Source: Anaerolineales bacterium (lineage in GTDB: Bacteria; Chloroflexota; Anaerolineae; Anaerolineales; Villigracilaceae). Taken from it: a stretch of DNA of 10,898 bases. Below, in pieces: positions 1 through 6,684 of the stretch. How positions within the stretch are numbered: the stretch's first letter is position 1; every line of letters begins with the position of its first letter. Location: contig JAICQC010000125.1 of NCBI GenBank assembly GCA_025938055.1, positions 1 through 10,898 of the forward strand, written 5' to 3'. The notes beneath the pieces were generated by a model. That model was not told where the DNA came from, did not search any database, and was given only the letters and a program-made list of their open reading frames with translations. The position numbers and the translations under genes were made by a program.

Positions 1-23
1 AGCCGGATGTCAATGGATCATGA
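1..23 (+). CDS. Possible 3' end of an upstream gene (partial)
   Basis: In frame 3 the first bases read PDVNGS followed by TGA at 21-23. This stop overlaps the ATG at 20 as ATGA, the same four-base overlap seen at 7299 and 8786, so an upstream gene probably ends here and is translationally coupled to the glycosyltransferase. Frame 1 also reaches a stop nearby, at 31-33, so the reading frame is not certain. Too little is present to name a product. Confidence 0.3.
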
Positions 24-751
24 CCTCGCCTGAGCTTTCCGTTGTGATCCCTGCCTATAATGAAGAGGCTCTGATTACCAATACGTTGAATTGTTTGAAC
101 ACCTATCTCGCAGCGCGCCCGGAACCTTATGAGATTATCGTAGTGGATGACGGCAGTCAGGATAAGACCGTCCAGTCCATTGAGCAATGGCAGAAAGCCA
201 ATCCCGGCGTCGTTCATCTGCTGGTGAACATGCAGAACATGGGGAAGGGTTACTCCATCCAACAGGGTGTGCTGGAAAGCCGCGGACAATTCATCATTTT
301 TACTGACGCCGATCTACCCTATGAACTGGATGCGATCGAAGGATTTATAAAGGCGCTGCAAAATGGCTGTGACCTTGCCATCGGCTCGCGGGTTTTGCCA
401 GGCTCGGAAGTCAGAGGCGTACCCATGTTGCGTTATGCCGCCGGACAAGTCTTTTCATGGATGGTGCAGGCGGTCTTATTTAGAGGCTTGCCCGATACGC
501 AGTGTGGCTTCAAAAGTTTCCGGGCAGAGGCGGCGGAGGAAATTTTTCGCCGCCTGACGATTGGCGGTTTTGGTTTCGACGTAGAGATGCTGTTCATTGC
601 CCGTAAACACCGGTTCACGGTACAGCCTGTCCCGGTGCAGATGATCGAGCACCGCCAGCGCAGCCGTGTGCGCCTGGTGATCGATTCACTGAAGATGTTC
701 GCCAATCTGTTCATGGTTCGCTGGAACGATTTGCAGGGTAAATACAACTAG
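20..751 (+). CDS. Family 2 glycosyltransferase, ALG5/polyprenyl-phosphate type
   Basis: A 243-residue GT-A family 2 glycosyltransferase, probably cytoplasmic or membrane-associated, that moves a sugar from a nucleotide donor to a lipid-phosphate or glycan acceptor. Visible motifs are the N-terminal strand with PAYNEE (11-16), VDDGS (42-46), the metal-binding DAD (96-98), IGSR (121-124), DTQCGFK (159-165) and GFGFDVEML (183-191). DTQCGFK and FDVEML are typical of the dolichyl-phosphate beta-glucosyltransferase (ALG5/DPG synthase) subgroup. The C-terminal transmembrane helices of some polyprenyl-phosphate glycosyltransferases are absent; only a basic tail after residue 210 is seen. The frame is open to the left edge, but the ATG at 20 sits directly before VVIPAYNEE and overlaps a stop as ATGA, so I take it as the start. 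The family is clear; the exact sugar and acceptor are not. A lipid-linked glucose or mannose donor for the DUF6056 protein downstream is possible. Confidence 0.88.
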   Translation: MTSPELSVVIPAYNEEALITNTLNCLNTYLAARPEPYEIIVVDDGSQDKTVQSIEQWQKANPGVVHLLVNMQNMGKGYSIQQGVLESRGQFIIFTDADLPYELDAIEGFIKALQNGCDLAIGSRVLPGSEVRGVPMLRYAAGQVFSWMVQAVLFRGLPDTQCGFKSFRAEAAEEIFRRLTIGGFGFDVEMLFIARKHRFTVQPVPVQMIEHRQRSRVRLVIDSLKMFANLFMVRWNDLQGKYN

Positions 752-754
752 GAG
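751..754 (+). promoter_or_regulatory. Ribosome binding site supporting a TTG start
   Basis: GGAG begins on the last base of the glycosyltransferase stop codon and lies nine bases before TTG at 764-766. It decides the start of the methyltransferase: no ATG lies at a comparable position, and the encoded protein begins there at a sensible length. Confidence 0.65.
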
Positions 755-763
755 AATCTCAAA

Positions 764-1507
764 TTGTCTTTTGATTATCATTCTGTCGCAGGTGATTACC
801 AGTACCGCGCTCTGCATTCAGGTCACCCGATGCAGCGATTTTGGCATCGCGGCAAACTCACCATGATCGATCAGTTGATCCGTCCGCATCTGAAAGCCGG
901 GTCGCGGTTGCTCGAGGTCGGGTGTGGTGCCGGCAACCTGTTGCTGCAAGCCACCGTCGCCGGAAGTTACCCGGTGGCGCTTGATCTCTCAAGGCAGGCG
1001 CTGACGTTCGTCCGCTCGCGTCTGGAGGAAGCCGGTGCTGGCGCTGAGGCTCCCGCTGGTTTCATCTGCACTCAGTCCGTCGGAGAGTCGTTGCCCCTTG
1101 AAGGGAACAGCTTTGACTGTATCCTCCTCTCGGAGGTGATCGAGCACCTGGAGTCCCCGCAGGTCTCCATCCGTGAGGCAGTCCGCGTGCTTTGTCCCGG
1201 TGGGCGCCTCCTGATTACGACACCCAATTACCGCAGCTTTTGGCCCCTCATGGAATGGGCTGTTGACCGCATGAACATGGCGCCCAAAATGGCAGGCGAG
1301 CAGCACATCAGCCGCTTCCACCCGTCCGCACTGAAGAAGATGCTGGTTGGCTCAGGTTTGCAGGTTGAGTACGCCGGTTCAATGTATAGTCTTAGCCCAT
1401 TCCTCTCCTTGTTCTCTCTGGACCGCGCAAGCCAGCGATTGCAGCATGAACTGGATACGCGTTCTCCGTGGGGCATGATCCTGGTCGCCGTGGCAGTGAA
1501 ACCTTAG
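764..1507 (+). CDS. Class I SAM-dependent methyltransferase
   Basis: A 247-residue Rossmann-fold methyltransferase of the Methyltransf_11/23 (UbiE-like) type, using S-adenosylmethionine on a small molecule or glycan. Motif I is EVGCGAGN (51-58), the acidic end of strand 2 is ALDLS (72-76), the motif II region is FDCILLSEVIEHLE (117-130), and the post-motif region is CPGGRLLITTPN (144-155). HISRFHP (181-187) is common in polysaccharide-cluster methyltransferases. The TTG start is backed by GGAG overlapping the upstream stop, with a 12-base gap between the genes. Placed between a glycosyltransferase and a membrane glycosyltransferase-like protein, it may O-methylate a sugar of the surface glycan. 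The acceptor cannot be read from sequence. Quinone or small-molecule methylation is the main alternative, but nothing nearby supports it. Confidence 0.88.
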   Translation: MSFDYHSVAGDYQYRALHSGHPMQRFWHRGKLTMIDQLIRPHLKAGSRLLEVGCGAGNLLLQATVAGSYPVALDLSRQALTFVRSRLEEAGAGAEAPAGFICTQSVGESLPLEGNSFDCILLSEVIEHLESPQVSIREAVRVLCPGGRLLITTPNYRSFWPLMEWAVDRMNMAPKMAGEQHISRFHPSALKKMLVGSGLQVEYAGSMYSLSPFLSLFSLDRASQRLQHELDTRSPWGMILVAVAVKP

Positions 1508-1517
1508 AGTCTCTCCT

Positions 1518-2987
1518 ATGAACGATACTCTCCGCCGCCTGCAGCGAAGCCTCTTTGACGAACCTCTTCCCAGGCTGGCAGTTTCCCTGGGCAGCATGAC
1601 CGGGTTGATCGCGCTCGCCCTATATGGCTACCTGGGGATATTTTCGCGTTATGAGAGCGATGATTACTGTCTCTCGGCATTTTTTTACCAGGGCAATCTC
1701 GTCAACGCGATGATCGAGCGTTACTTTGTTTCCTCCAGCCGCTATACAAACATTCTTTTCATTGGTCTCGCGGACAGGCTGTTTGGCTGGTACAACGTCG
1801 CGATCCTGCCAGCGCTGATGCTGGGCTTGTTCGTGTGGGGGATGTATCTTTTGTTAAAAGAGGTTTCCAAAGCCGCTCAATTACAGTGGCGCCGTGGAGT
1901 CATCTTATTTCTTTCCGTCCTGATCGTTTATTTTTCAGTCACGCAGGCGCCCGATCTATATCAGACCCTGTACTGGCGCGCCGGCATGACGTCCCACTTT
2001 GCGCCCGTGGTATTTATGCCTTTTTGGGGCGCTTTTCTCATCAGGCAGATCCGGCGTGCGAAGGAGCGAATACCTCCTTTTTGGGTCCACCCCCTCTGTT
2101 TCACCATCCCATTTTTGATCGGCGGACTTTCAGAGCCGCCTACCGCACTGATGATCACCGTCCTCAGCCTGGCGATTGCCGCTGTCTGGTGGAACCGGAA
2201 TCCGGCTCGTCGCTCGATTTTGATGCTGCTGGCATGGTCACTTATGGGCGCGCTGACGGCGCTGCTCGTCATGGGGCTGGCTCCTGCCAATTCGCTTCGC
2301 ATGCAGACGGCACCTCCGGGATTGTTCGAGCTGATTTCCAAAATCATTTACTATCCATCCTTCTTCGTTGTGGATACCTTCCGGACGTTACCCATACCTA
2401 CCCTGGTATCCATAGCTGTGACCGGGCTTCTGTTTTATGTACAATATGAACATGCATCCAAAACCCTTTCGGGGCAAGGGCGTACACGTCTTGGAATTTT
2501 GATGGTCCTTATTCTTGTGTTAGCATATCTCTTTATCGCCGCCAGTTTTGCACCGAGCGTGTATGGACAGTCTTATCCGGTGCCGCGGGCGCGCTTTATT
2601 GCAAGGGTCGTGATGACAGGCGCCTTGATGGCGGAAGGTGCGCTTCTTGGCACTTTGTTTGCACAGACAGGGATAAAATCATTTCAGTCCGCCGCGCTTC
2701 GTCAGTTTTCCATAATCGTGCTCATGATCCTTGTGCTTTATCCTTTACGAACAACCTGGCGGACGGCTGATGAAATCCCGCTTTACCAGCAGCGTGCCGC
2801 CGTCTGGGATCTGCGTGATGCTGAAATGCGAGCACTCAAAGGACAGGGGATGCAGGATCTTGTCGTGCGATTCCTGCCGGAGATCCCGATCCAGGACTTG
2901 GGCGACCGCACGGGTTTTCGATTGAACCGCTGTGCCGCGACGCTTTATGGAGTGAATTCGATCGTGGCTGTACCGATGGAAGAATAA
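1518..2987 (+). CDS. DUF6056-like polytopic membrane protein (putative GT-C type glycosyltransferase)
   Basis: A 489-residue integral membrane protein with about 9-11 hydrophobic segments, for example near residues 24-42, 92-113, 127-142, 162-177, 193-203, 209-225, 233-254, 293-310, 326-343, 364-383 and 397-410. The first external loop carries ESDDYC (46-51), then SSRYTN (73-78), and a later loop has LYWRAGMTSHFAP (151-163) and GGLSEPP (202-208). An acidic DD in the first loop followed by R, YW.aG and an S-E motif resembles the DUF6056 family as I know it, thought to be GT-C-like enzymes using polyprenyl-phosphate sugars outside the membrane. The hydrophilic tail from about 415 is probably extracytoplasmic. 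The ATG at 1518 follows a 10-base gap with only a weak AGAG site. An ALG5-like enzyme two genes upstream could make its lipid-linked donor. The membrane call is firm; the enzymatic role is inference. Confidence 0.7.
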   Translation: MNDTLRRLQRSLFDEPLPRLAVSLGSMTGLIALALYGYLGIFSRYESDDYCLSAFFYQGNLVNAMIERYFVSSSRYTNILFIGLADRLFGWYNVAILPALMLGLFVWGMYLLLKEVSKAAQLQWRRGVILFLSVLIVYFSVTQAPDLYQTLYWRAGMTSHFAPVVFMPFWGAFLIRQIRRAKERIPPFWVHPLCFTIPFLIGGLSEPPTALMITVLSLAIAAVWWNRNPARRSILMLLAWSLMGALTALLVMGLAPANSLRMQTAPPGLFELISKIIYYPSFFVVDTFRTLPIPTLVSIAVTGLLFYVQYEHASKTLSGQGRTRLGILMVLILVLAYLFIAASFAPSVYGQSYPVPRARFIARVVMTGALMAEGALLGTLFAQTGIKSFQSAALRQFSIIVLMILVLYPLRTTWRTADEIPLYQQRAAVWDLRDAEMRALKGQGMQDLVVRFLPEIPIQDLGDRTGFRLNRCAATLYGVNSIVAVPMEE

Positions 2988-2992
2988 CTAAC

Positions 2993-3919
2993 ATGAGTGA
3001 AACTACACTGACGCCCATTCTAGTCACGGGCACACATCGCAGCGGCACCAGCTGGGTCGGCAAAATGCTTGCCGCCGACGCGCTGACCGCCTATATCAGC
3101 GAACCGTTGAACATTTTGCATCGTCCCGGTGTATTCCATGCCAAGGTCAATCACTGGTATCAATATATTTGCGAAGACAACGAGCATGAATTTCTCCCGG
3201 CATTCGAGGAATTACTGGAATTCGATTATCACATCTGGGATGAGATCCGGTCGCTGCGTTCACACAGGGATGTGCTGCGCATGGCACGTGACTTCTATAT
3301 CTTTTACAACGGACTCATGCGAGGTCAACGTATCCTCCTTAAGGATCCGTTTGCGGTCTTTTCCACGCCTTGGTTTGCGAAGAGATTGAACAGCAGGGTT
3401 GTGATCGCTGTCCGTCACCCGGCGGCATTTGCCAGCAGCCTCAAGCGTCTCCATTGGCCGTTTAACTTCCAGGATTTGCTCGATCAGCCGCTGCTGATGC
3501 GCGATCATCTGGAACCATATCGGGAGGAAATGCAATCCATGAGAGCGGACGACGTTATAGGGCAGGCGGCGCTGCTCTGGAAAATGATCTATCGCTCGGT
3601 CCACACGACGCGCGAACAGCATCCCGATTTCATCCTCGTGCGCCACGAAGACCTTTCCCTCGACCCAATCTCCGGTTACCGCGTGTTGTACACGTCCCTT
3701 GGGCTGGAATTTGCACCCCGCGTGGAAAAAATCATTTTGAACTCGAGCAGTTCCGAAAACCCGAGGGAGCTTTCTCGCAGGACAGTTCATAGGGTAAAAC
3801 TGGACAGCCGCGCCAACCTGGATAACTGGAAGAAACGACTTACGGCTGGTGAGATCGAGCGCGTCCGTACAATGACAGAAGGAATTTCAAAACTCTATTA
3901 TTCCGATGCGGAGTGGTAA
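2993..3919 (+). CDS. Sulfotransferase family protein (PAPS-dependent)
   Basis: A 308-residue sulfotransferase expected to move sulfate from PAPS to a hydroxyl or amino group, here probably on a sugar. The N-terminal 5'-phosphosulfate loop is GTHRSGTSWVGK (13-24). The 3'-phosphate-binding strand and helix is VIAVRHPAAFASSLKRL (137-153), with R141 and a serine at 148-149. LLKDPF (115-120) and LVRHEDLSLDP (215-225) are common in bacterial Sulfotransfer_1/3 members, and NWKKRLTAGEIERV (278-291) matches the usual C-terminal region. The gap from the previous gene is five bases, with GGAAGA about nine bases before the ATG. There is no signal peptide or membrane segment, so it should act in the cytosol on a nucleotide- or lipid-linked intermediate. 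The family call is strong; the acceptor is unknown. Its position just before the GDP-mannose epimerase gene suggests a shared glycan product. Confidence 0.87.
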   Translation: MSETTLTPILVTGTHRSGTSWVGKMLAADALTAYISEPLNILHRPGVFHAKVNHWYQYICEDNEHEFLPAFEELLEFDYHIWDEIRSLRSHRDVLRMARDFYIFYNGLMRGQRILLKDPFAVFSTPWFAKRLNSRVVIAVRHPAAFASSLKRLHWPFNFQDLLDQPLLMRDHLEPYREEMQSMRADDVIGQAALLWKMIYRSVHTTREQHPDFILVRHEDLSLDPISGYRVLYTSLGLEFAPRVEKIILNSSSSENPRELSRRTVHRVKLDSRANLDNWKKRLTAGEIERVRTMTEGISKLYYSDAEW

Positions 3920-3932
3920 AACTCACCCGCAT
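3906..3932 (+). other. Hairpin with the sulfotransferase stop codon in its loop
   Basis: ATGCGG (3906-3911) pairs with CCGCAT (3927-3932), and GTG (3913-3915) pairs with CAC (3924-3926), with one bulged A at 3912. This gives a nine-pair stem around an eight-base loop, GTAAAACT, that holds the TAA stop at 3917-3919. No T-tract follows, so it is not a typical terminator. It ends five bases before the epimerase ribosome binding site and could be an intra-operon RNA structure. It may also be chance. Confidence 0.4.
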
Positions 3933-3937
3933 TCCAC

Positions 3938-3943
3938 AGGAGA
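3938..3943 (+). promoter_or_regulatory. Strong ribosome binding site of the epimerase gene
   Basis: AGGAGA lies nine bases before ATG 3953. It is the best Shine-Dalgarno match in the window and fixes the epimerase start. Most other genes here rely on weak sites or stop/start overlaps. Confidence 0.7.
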
Positions 3944-3952
3944 ATTCAACGA

Positions 3953-5002
3953 ATGAGCAATGCCAAAAAAACAATTCAGCGTGATCTGAAACAGGACGAT
4001 TTGATCGTGGTCGCCGGCGCGGGTGGGTTTATCGGCGGGTCACTAGTGCGTTACTTTCACGACCTCGGTTTTACTCGCATCCGCGCCGTGGACAAGAAGC
4101 CGTTGAGCAACTGGTACCAGCGCACGCCCAGCGTCGAAAACCTGTGCCTGGACTTAAGTAATTATGAAGCTTGCGTGCGTGCAGTGGAGAGCGCGGTCGA
4201 GGTCTACAATCTGGCAGCAGACATGGGTGGTATGGGCTTCATCGAGCGATTCCGTGTGGAGTGCATGCGCTCCTCCCTGATCAACACACACCTGCTCGAA
4301 GCCTCGTATCAGGCGGGTGTCAATCGATACTTCTTTGCATCGTCTGCCTGCGTCTACAATACTGACTTGCAGCAGGATCCCAACGTGCGGGCGTTGAAAG
4401 AGTCAGATGCCTACCCGGCGATGGCAGAGCGGGGTTATGGCTGGGAAAAACTCTTCGCCGAGATGCTCTGCCAGGAATACTGGGCGGAGCGGCGCATGAA
4501 GACGTTCATCGCCCGCTTTCATAACGTGTACGGTCCCAACGGCACCTGGGATGGCGGGCGTGAGAAGGCGCCAGCTGCCATCTGCCGCAAGGTGATCCAG
4601 GCGAAGGACAGCGGCACGAACGAAATTATGATCTGGGGCGACGGCACACAGACCCGCAGCTTTACTTATATTGAGGATTGTGTGCTGGGAATCGATATGA
4701 TCGTCCATTGCGACGAGCTCGTGTCCACGCCGATCAATTTGGGCTCGAGCGAATTGGTCTCTGTAGACGAGCTCGTGGGCATTGCTGAAGAAATTGGAAA
4801 TGTGAAGCTTGCCCGCAAATATGACCTGACCGCGCCGAGAGGTGTGGCAGGCCGCAACAGCGATAACACCTTCATTAAGCAGGTCTTCGGCTGGGAGCCC
4901 TCTACGCCTTTCAAGGAAGGCTTAACCCATACTTATCGCTGGATCGAGGAGCAGTATTTTGCCCGCAAAGCTGGCGAGCGGGTAGTGGAAGATACGATCT
5001 AG
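3953..5002 (+). CDS. GDP-mannose 3,5-epimerase (GME-like, extended SDR)
   Basis: A 349-residue NAD-dependent sugar-nucleotide epimerase of the extended SDR family. The Rossmann glycine motif is GAGGFIGG (22-29), and NLAADMGGMGFIE (86-98) is a hallmark of GDP-mannose 3,5-epimerase. The active site appears as SSACVY (130-135, C133), YGWEK (162-166, Y162 and K166), RFHNVYGPNGTW (188-199) and GGREKAPAAICRK (201-213, K205). These match Arabidopsis GME Cys145, Tyr174, Lys178 and Lys217 with one constant offset of 12, so all reported catalytic residues are kept. WGDGTQTRSFTYIEDC (228-243) is also typical. The expected reaction is GDP-D-mannose to GDP-L-galactose, with GDP-L-gulose as the 5-epimer. 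The start is fixed by AGGAGA upstream. In a bacterium the product most likely feeds a glycan rather than ascorbate synthesis. A related epimerase with another GDP-hexose substrate remains possible. Confidence 0.88.
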   Translation: MSNAKKTIQRDLKQDDLIVVAGAGGFIGGSLVRYFHDLGFTRIRAVDKKPLSNWYQRTPSVENLCLDLSNYEACVRAVESAVEVYNLAADMGGMGFIERFRVECMRSSLINTHLLEASYQAGVNRYFFASSACVYNTDLQQDPNVRALKESDAYPAMAERGYGWEKLFAEMLCQEYWAERRMKTFIARFHNVYGPNGTWDGGREKAPAAICRKVIQAKDSGTNEIMIWGDGTQTRSFTYIEDCVLGIDMIVHCDELVSTPINLGSSELVSVDELVGIAEEIGNVKLARKYDLTAPRGVAGRNSDNTFIKQVFGWEPSTPFKEGLTHTYRWIEEQYFARKAGERVVEDTI

Positions 5003-5803
5003 TTATTTGAACGTGAGGAGTTTGCGCAGCCGCAGGCGGAACTTCCACGGCATCCAGGAATAGAGCATTTTGCGTGCGATCATTCTAAGCCGCAGCCAGG
5101 AGAGCCAGCTTCCGCCTTCGCGCTCGAGCACGCGCAGCATGTCCGGATAGCAGCGGTCGTCGTTGACAATGGTTTTTCCCGCTCCGTGAATGCGGAATTT
5201 CGCCCAGCGCTTGGGAACGTAGAGCAGCCTGGATACTTTCGAGATGCGCACCCAGAGGTCGTAGTCGAAGCTAAAAAATAACGAGAGGTCGAGCGGACCT
5301 ACCTTGCGCCAGACGTCCGCACGGAAGAAGGTTGTCGCCTGGGGGATGTGGACCGAGCCGCGCAGCATCTGCCGGTAGCTCGTCTGCTTGGAGCCGAACT
5401 GCCCGACGGTCCCTCCGGAGTCGTCGATCAGGTCTGCATCGCCGTAGACCATTCCCACTTCAGGATGATTTTGTAAAACTGCCACAGCCTCAGAGACTGC
5501 GCCCGGGAAGTAAATATCATCTGAATTCAGCCAGGCGAGGATTTCCCCTGTTGCGCGAGTAAATCCTTTATTTAACGCGTCCGCGTGTCCCTTGTCCTTC
5601 TCCGATATCCACCACGCCAGATGGTCCTGATATTTCTTGATGACTTCCACGCTGTTGTCTTTGGAGCCGCCATCCACAACAATGTATTCGATGTTGGGAT
5701 AGTCCTGTTCCAGGACGGAAAGAATCGATGTCTCAAGAAATTGACCCTGATTAAACGAAGGTGTAATGATGGATACTTTAGGGAGATTGGAAGATGTGTT
5801 CAT
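5003..5803 (-). CDS. Family 2 glycosyltransferase (WcaA-like), copy A
   Basis: A 266-residue GT-A glycosyltransferase on the minus strand. Motifs: TPSFNQ (14-19), VDGGSKDN (43-50), LAWWISEKDKG (62-72), the metal-binding NSDD (93-96), HIPQATTFFR (152-161) and FDYDLW (179-184), which carries the probable catalytic acid. A basic amphipathic tail (235-266) may bind the membrane. It is close to the divergent neighbour at 5880: an ungapped hand alignment of about 224 residues gives roughly 57% identity, so the pair arose by duplication with inversion or was acquired as such. The ATG at 5803 is the first start after an in-frame TAA (complement of 5825-5827). No Shine-Dalgarno site is seen, and a TATAAT box lies only about 10 bases upstream, so the mRNA may be nearly leaderless. 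Its stop abuts the epimerase stop with no spacer. Donor and acceptor are unknown. Confidence 0.9.
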   Translation of the reverse strand: MNTSSNLPKVSIITPSFNQGQFLETSILSVLEQDYPNIEYIVVDGGSKDNSVEVIKKYQDHLAWWISEKDKGHADALNKGFTRATGEILAWLNSDDIYFPGAVSEAVAVLQNHPEVGMVYGDADLIDDSGGTVGQFGSKQTSYRQMLRGSVHIPQATTFFRADVWRKVGPLDLSLFFSFDYDLWVRISKVSRLLYVPKRWAKFRIHGAGKTIVNDDRCYPDMLRVLEREGGSWLSWLRLRMIARKMLYSWMPWKFRLRLRKLLTFK

Positions 5804-5813
5804 GGAATGAAAA

Positions 5814-5819
5814 ATTATA
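5814..5819 (-). promoter_or_regulatory. Putative -10 box for the minus-strand glycosyltransferase
   Basis: The complement reads TATAAT, a perfect -10 hexamer. Transcription would start near 5807, about four bases before the ATG at 5803, giving an almost leaderless mRNA, which fits the missing ribosome binding site. No convincing -35 hexamer is found at 16-18 bases spacing. Confidence 0.4.
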
Positions 5820-5859
5820 GCATCTTAACCAGAGTCCAAATGCTTTCCCACAAATCCTA

Positions 5860-5865
5860 TATAAT
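5860..5865 (+). promoter_or_regulatory. Putative -10 box for the 5880-9514 gene run
   Basis: TATAAT lies 14 bases before the ATG at 5880. A start near 5872 would leave a leader of about eight bases containing GGA (5871-5873), a very weak ribosome binding site. No good -35 box is visible at standard spacing, so this rests on the -10 match and its position in an AT-rich divergent gap. Confidence 0.4.
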
Positions 5866-5879
5866 AGTACGGATCAACG

Positions 5880-6677
5880 ATGCTTATCTCAATTGTCACG
5901 CCCTCCTTTAATCAGGCCGACTATATCGAACAAACCATCCAGTCTGTGCTTTCGCAGGATTATCCTCATATCGAGTACCTGATCGTTGACGGCGGTTCGT
6001 CAGACGGTACGATTGATATTATCAAAAAATACGAGACACAACTGGCTTGGTGGGTCAGTGAACAGGACAAAGGTCAGACCGACGCCATCAACAAGGGATT
6101 TGCGCGTGCGAAAGGCGACATCCTTGCCTGGATCAACTCGGATGATACCTACGAGCCGGGCGCTTTCGCGGCGGCGGTGAAATATTTGCGCACCCATCCC
6201 GAGGTTGGAATGGTGTACGGGGATTGCAACTATATCAATGAGACTGGGAACGTGATTGGTAGATTCAATTCAGCGCAGACGAATTATCGTCTGCTTCGCC
6301 GCGGGTATACTCATATCCCGCAGCAGACCATGTTCTTCCGTGCTGAATTATGGAAGCAGGCCGGTCCGCTTGACCCGTCCTTCTACTTTGCGATGGATTA
6401 CGATCTGTGGACGCGTATTGCGGCGCGTACGGAAATAAAATATCTCCCGCAGACATGGGCAAATTTCAGGTTGCATACGTCTGGGAAATCGATCCTTGCC
6501 GATGAGCGCTGCTGGCCCGAAATGATGCGGGTTCACTACCGGGATGGCGGCTCGTTCTTTTCGGCGATCGTGGCGAAGTATTATCTTCGTAAGCTGATCG
6601 CACCGGTCTGGAACCGGCGCAGACGCAGTATGTTAAATACGAAGTCTAAAACCTCACGACTTTGGAATCCATCCTAG
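5880..6677 (+). CDS. Family 2 glycosyltransferase (WcaA-like), copy B
   Basis: A 265-residue GT-A family 2 glycosyltransferase, the divergent paralogue of the gene at 5003-5803. Motifs: TPSFNQ (8-13), VDGGSSDG (36-43), LAWWVSEQDKG (55-65), NSDD (86-89), HPEVGMVYGD (106-115, also in copy A), HIPQQTMFFR (145-154) and MDYDLW (172-177). The tail (about 238-265) is strongly basic and differs from copy A. The ATG at 5880 is the first start codon after an in-frame TAG at 5865-5867 and falls right before the first strand of the fold, so the start is well fixed. It probably adds one sugar to the lipid-linked repeat unit; which sugar cannot be told. It leads a tight run with the Wzz-like gene seven bases downstream. 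Conserved motifs suggest both copies are active, perhaps with different acceptors. Confidence 0.9.
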   Translation: MLISIVTPSFNQADYIEQTIQSVLSQDYPHIEYLIVDGGSSDGTIDIIKKYETQLAWWVSEQDKGQTDAINKGFARAKGDILAWINSDDTYEPGAFAAAVKYLRTHPEVGMVYGDCNYINETGNVIGRFNSAQTNYRLLRRGYTHIPQQTMFFRAELWKQAGPLDPSFYFAMDYDLWTRIAARTEIKYLPQTWANFRLHTSGKSILADERCWPEMMRVHYRDGGSFFSAIVAKYYLRKLIAPVWNRRRRSMLNTKSKTSRLWNPS

Positions 6678-6684
6678 GTAAAAG

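Larger units (their letters stand above)
5804..5879. promoter_or_regulatory. Divergent AT-rich promoter region between paralogous glycosyltransferases
   Basis: This 76-base gap is clearly richer in A and T than the flanking genes and is the only divergent junction in the window. It holds one TATAAT for each direction (5814-5819 complement and 5860-5865), placed almost symmetrically; ATTATAG near the left end is nearly mirrored by CTATATAAT near the right. No operator-like repeat beyond this near-mirror is obvious. Confidence 0.45.

Noticed and set aside
1835..2449. Open frame of 204 residues on the plus strand in another frame
   Set aside because: Inside the DUF6056-like gene; its translation is compositionally odd and lacks the hydrophobic pattern of a real protein, whereas the main frame shows coherent membrane segments.
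3260..3790. Open frame of 176 residues on the minus strand
   Set aside because: Antisense shadow of the sulfotransferase at 2993-3919, with no motif and no plausible ribosome binding site.
5003..6677. Inverted glycosyltransferase pair as the arms of a mobile element or phase-switch inversion
   Set aside because: The copies are only about 57% identical in protein, too diverged for ready recombination. No transposase, recombinase or short perfect inverted repeats are seen at the ends.
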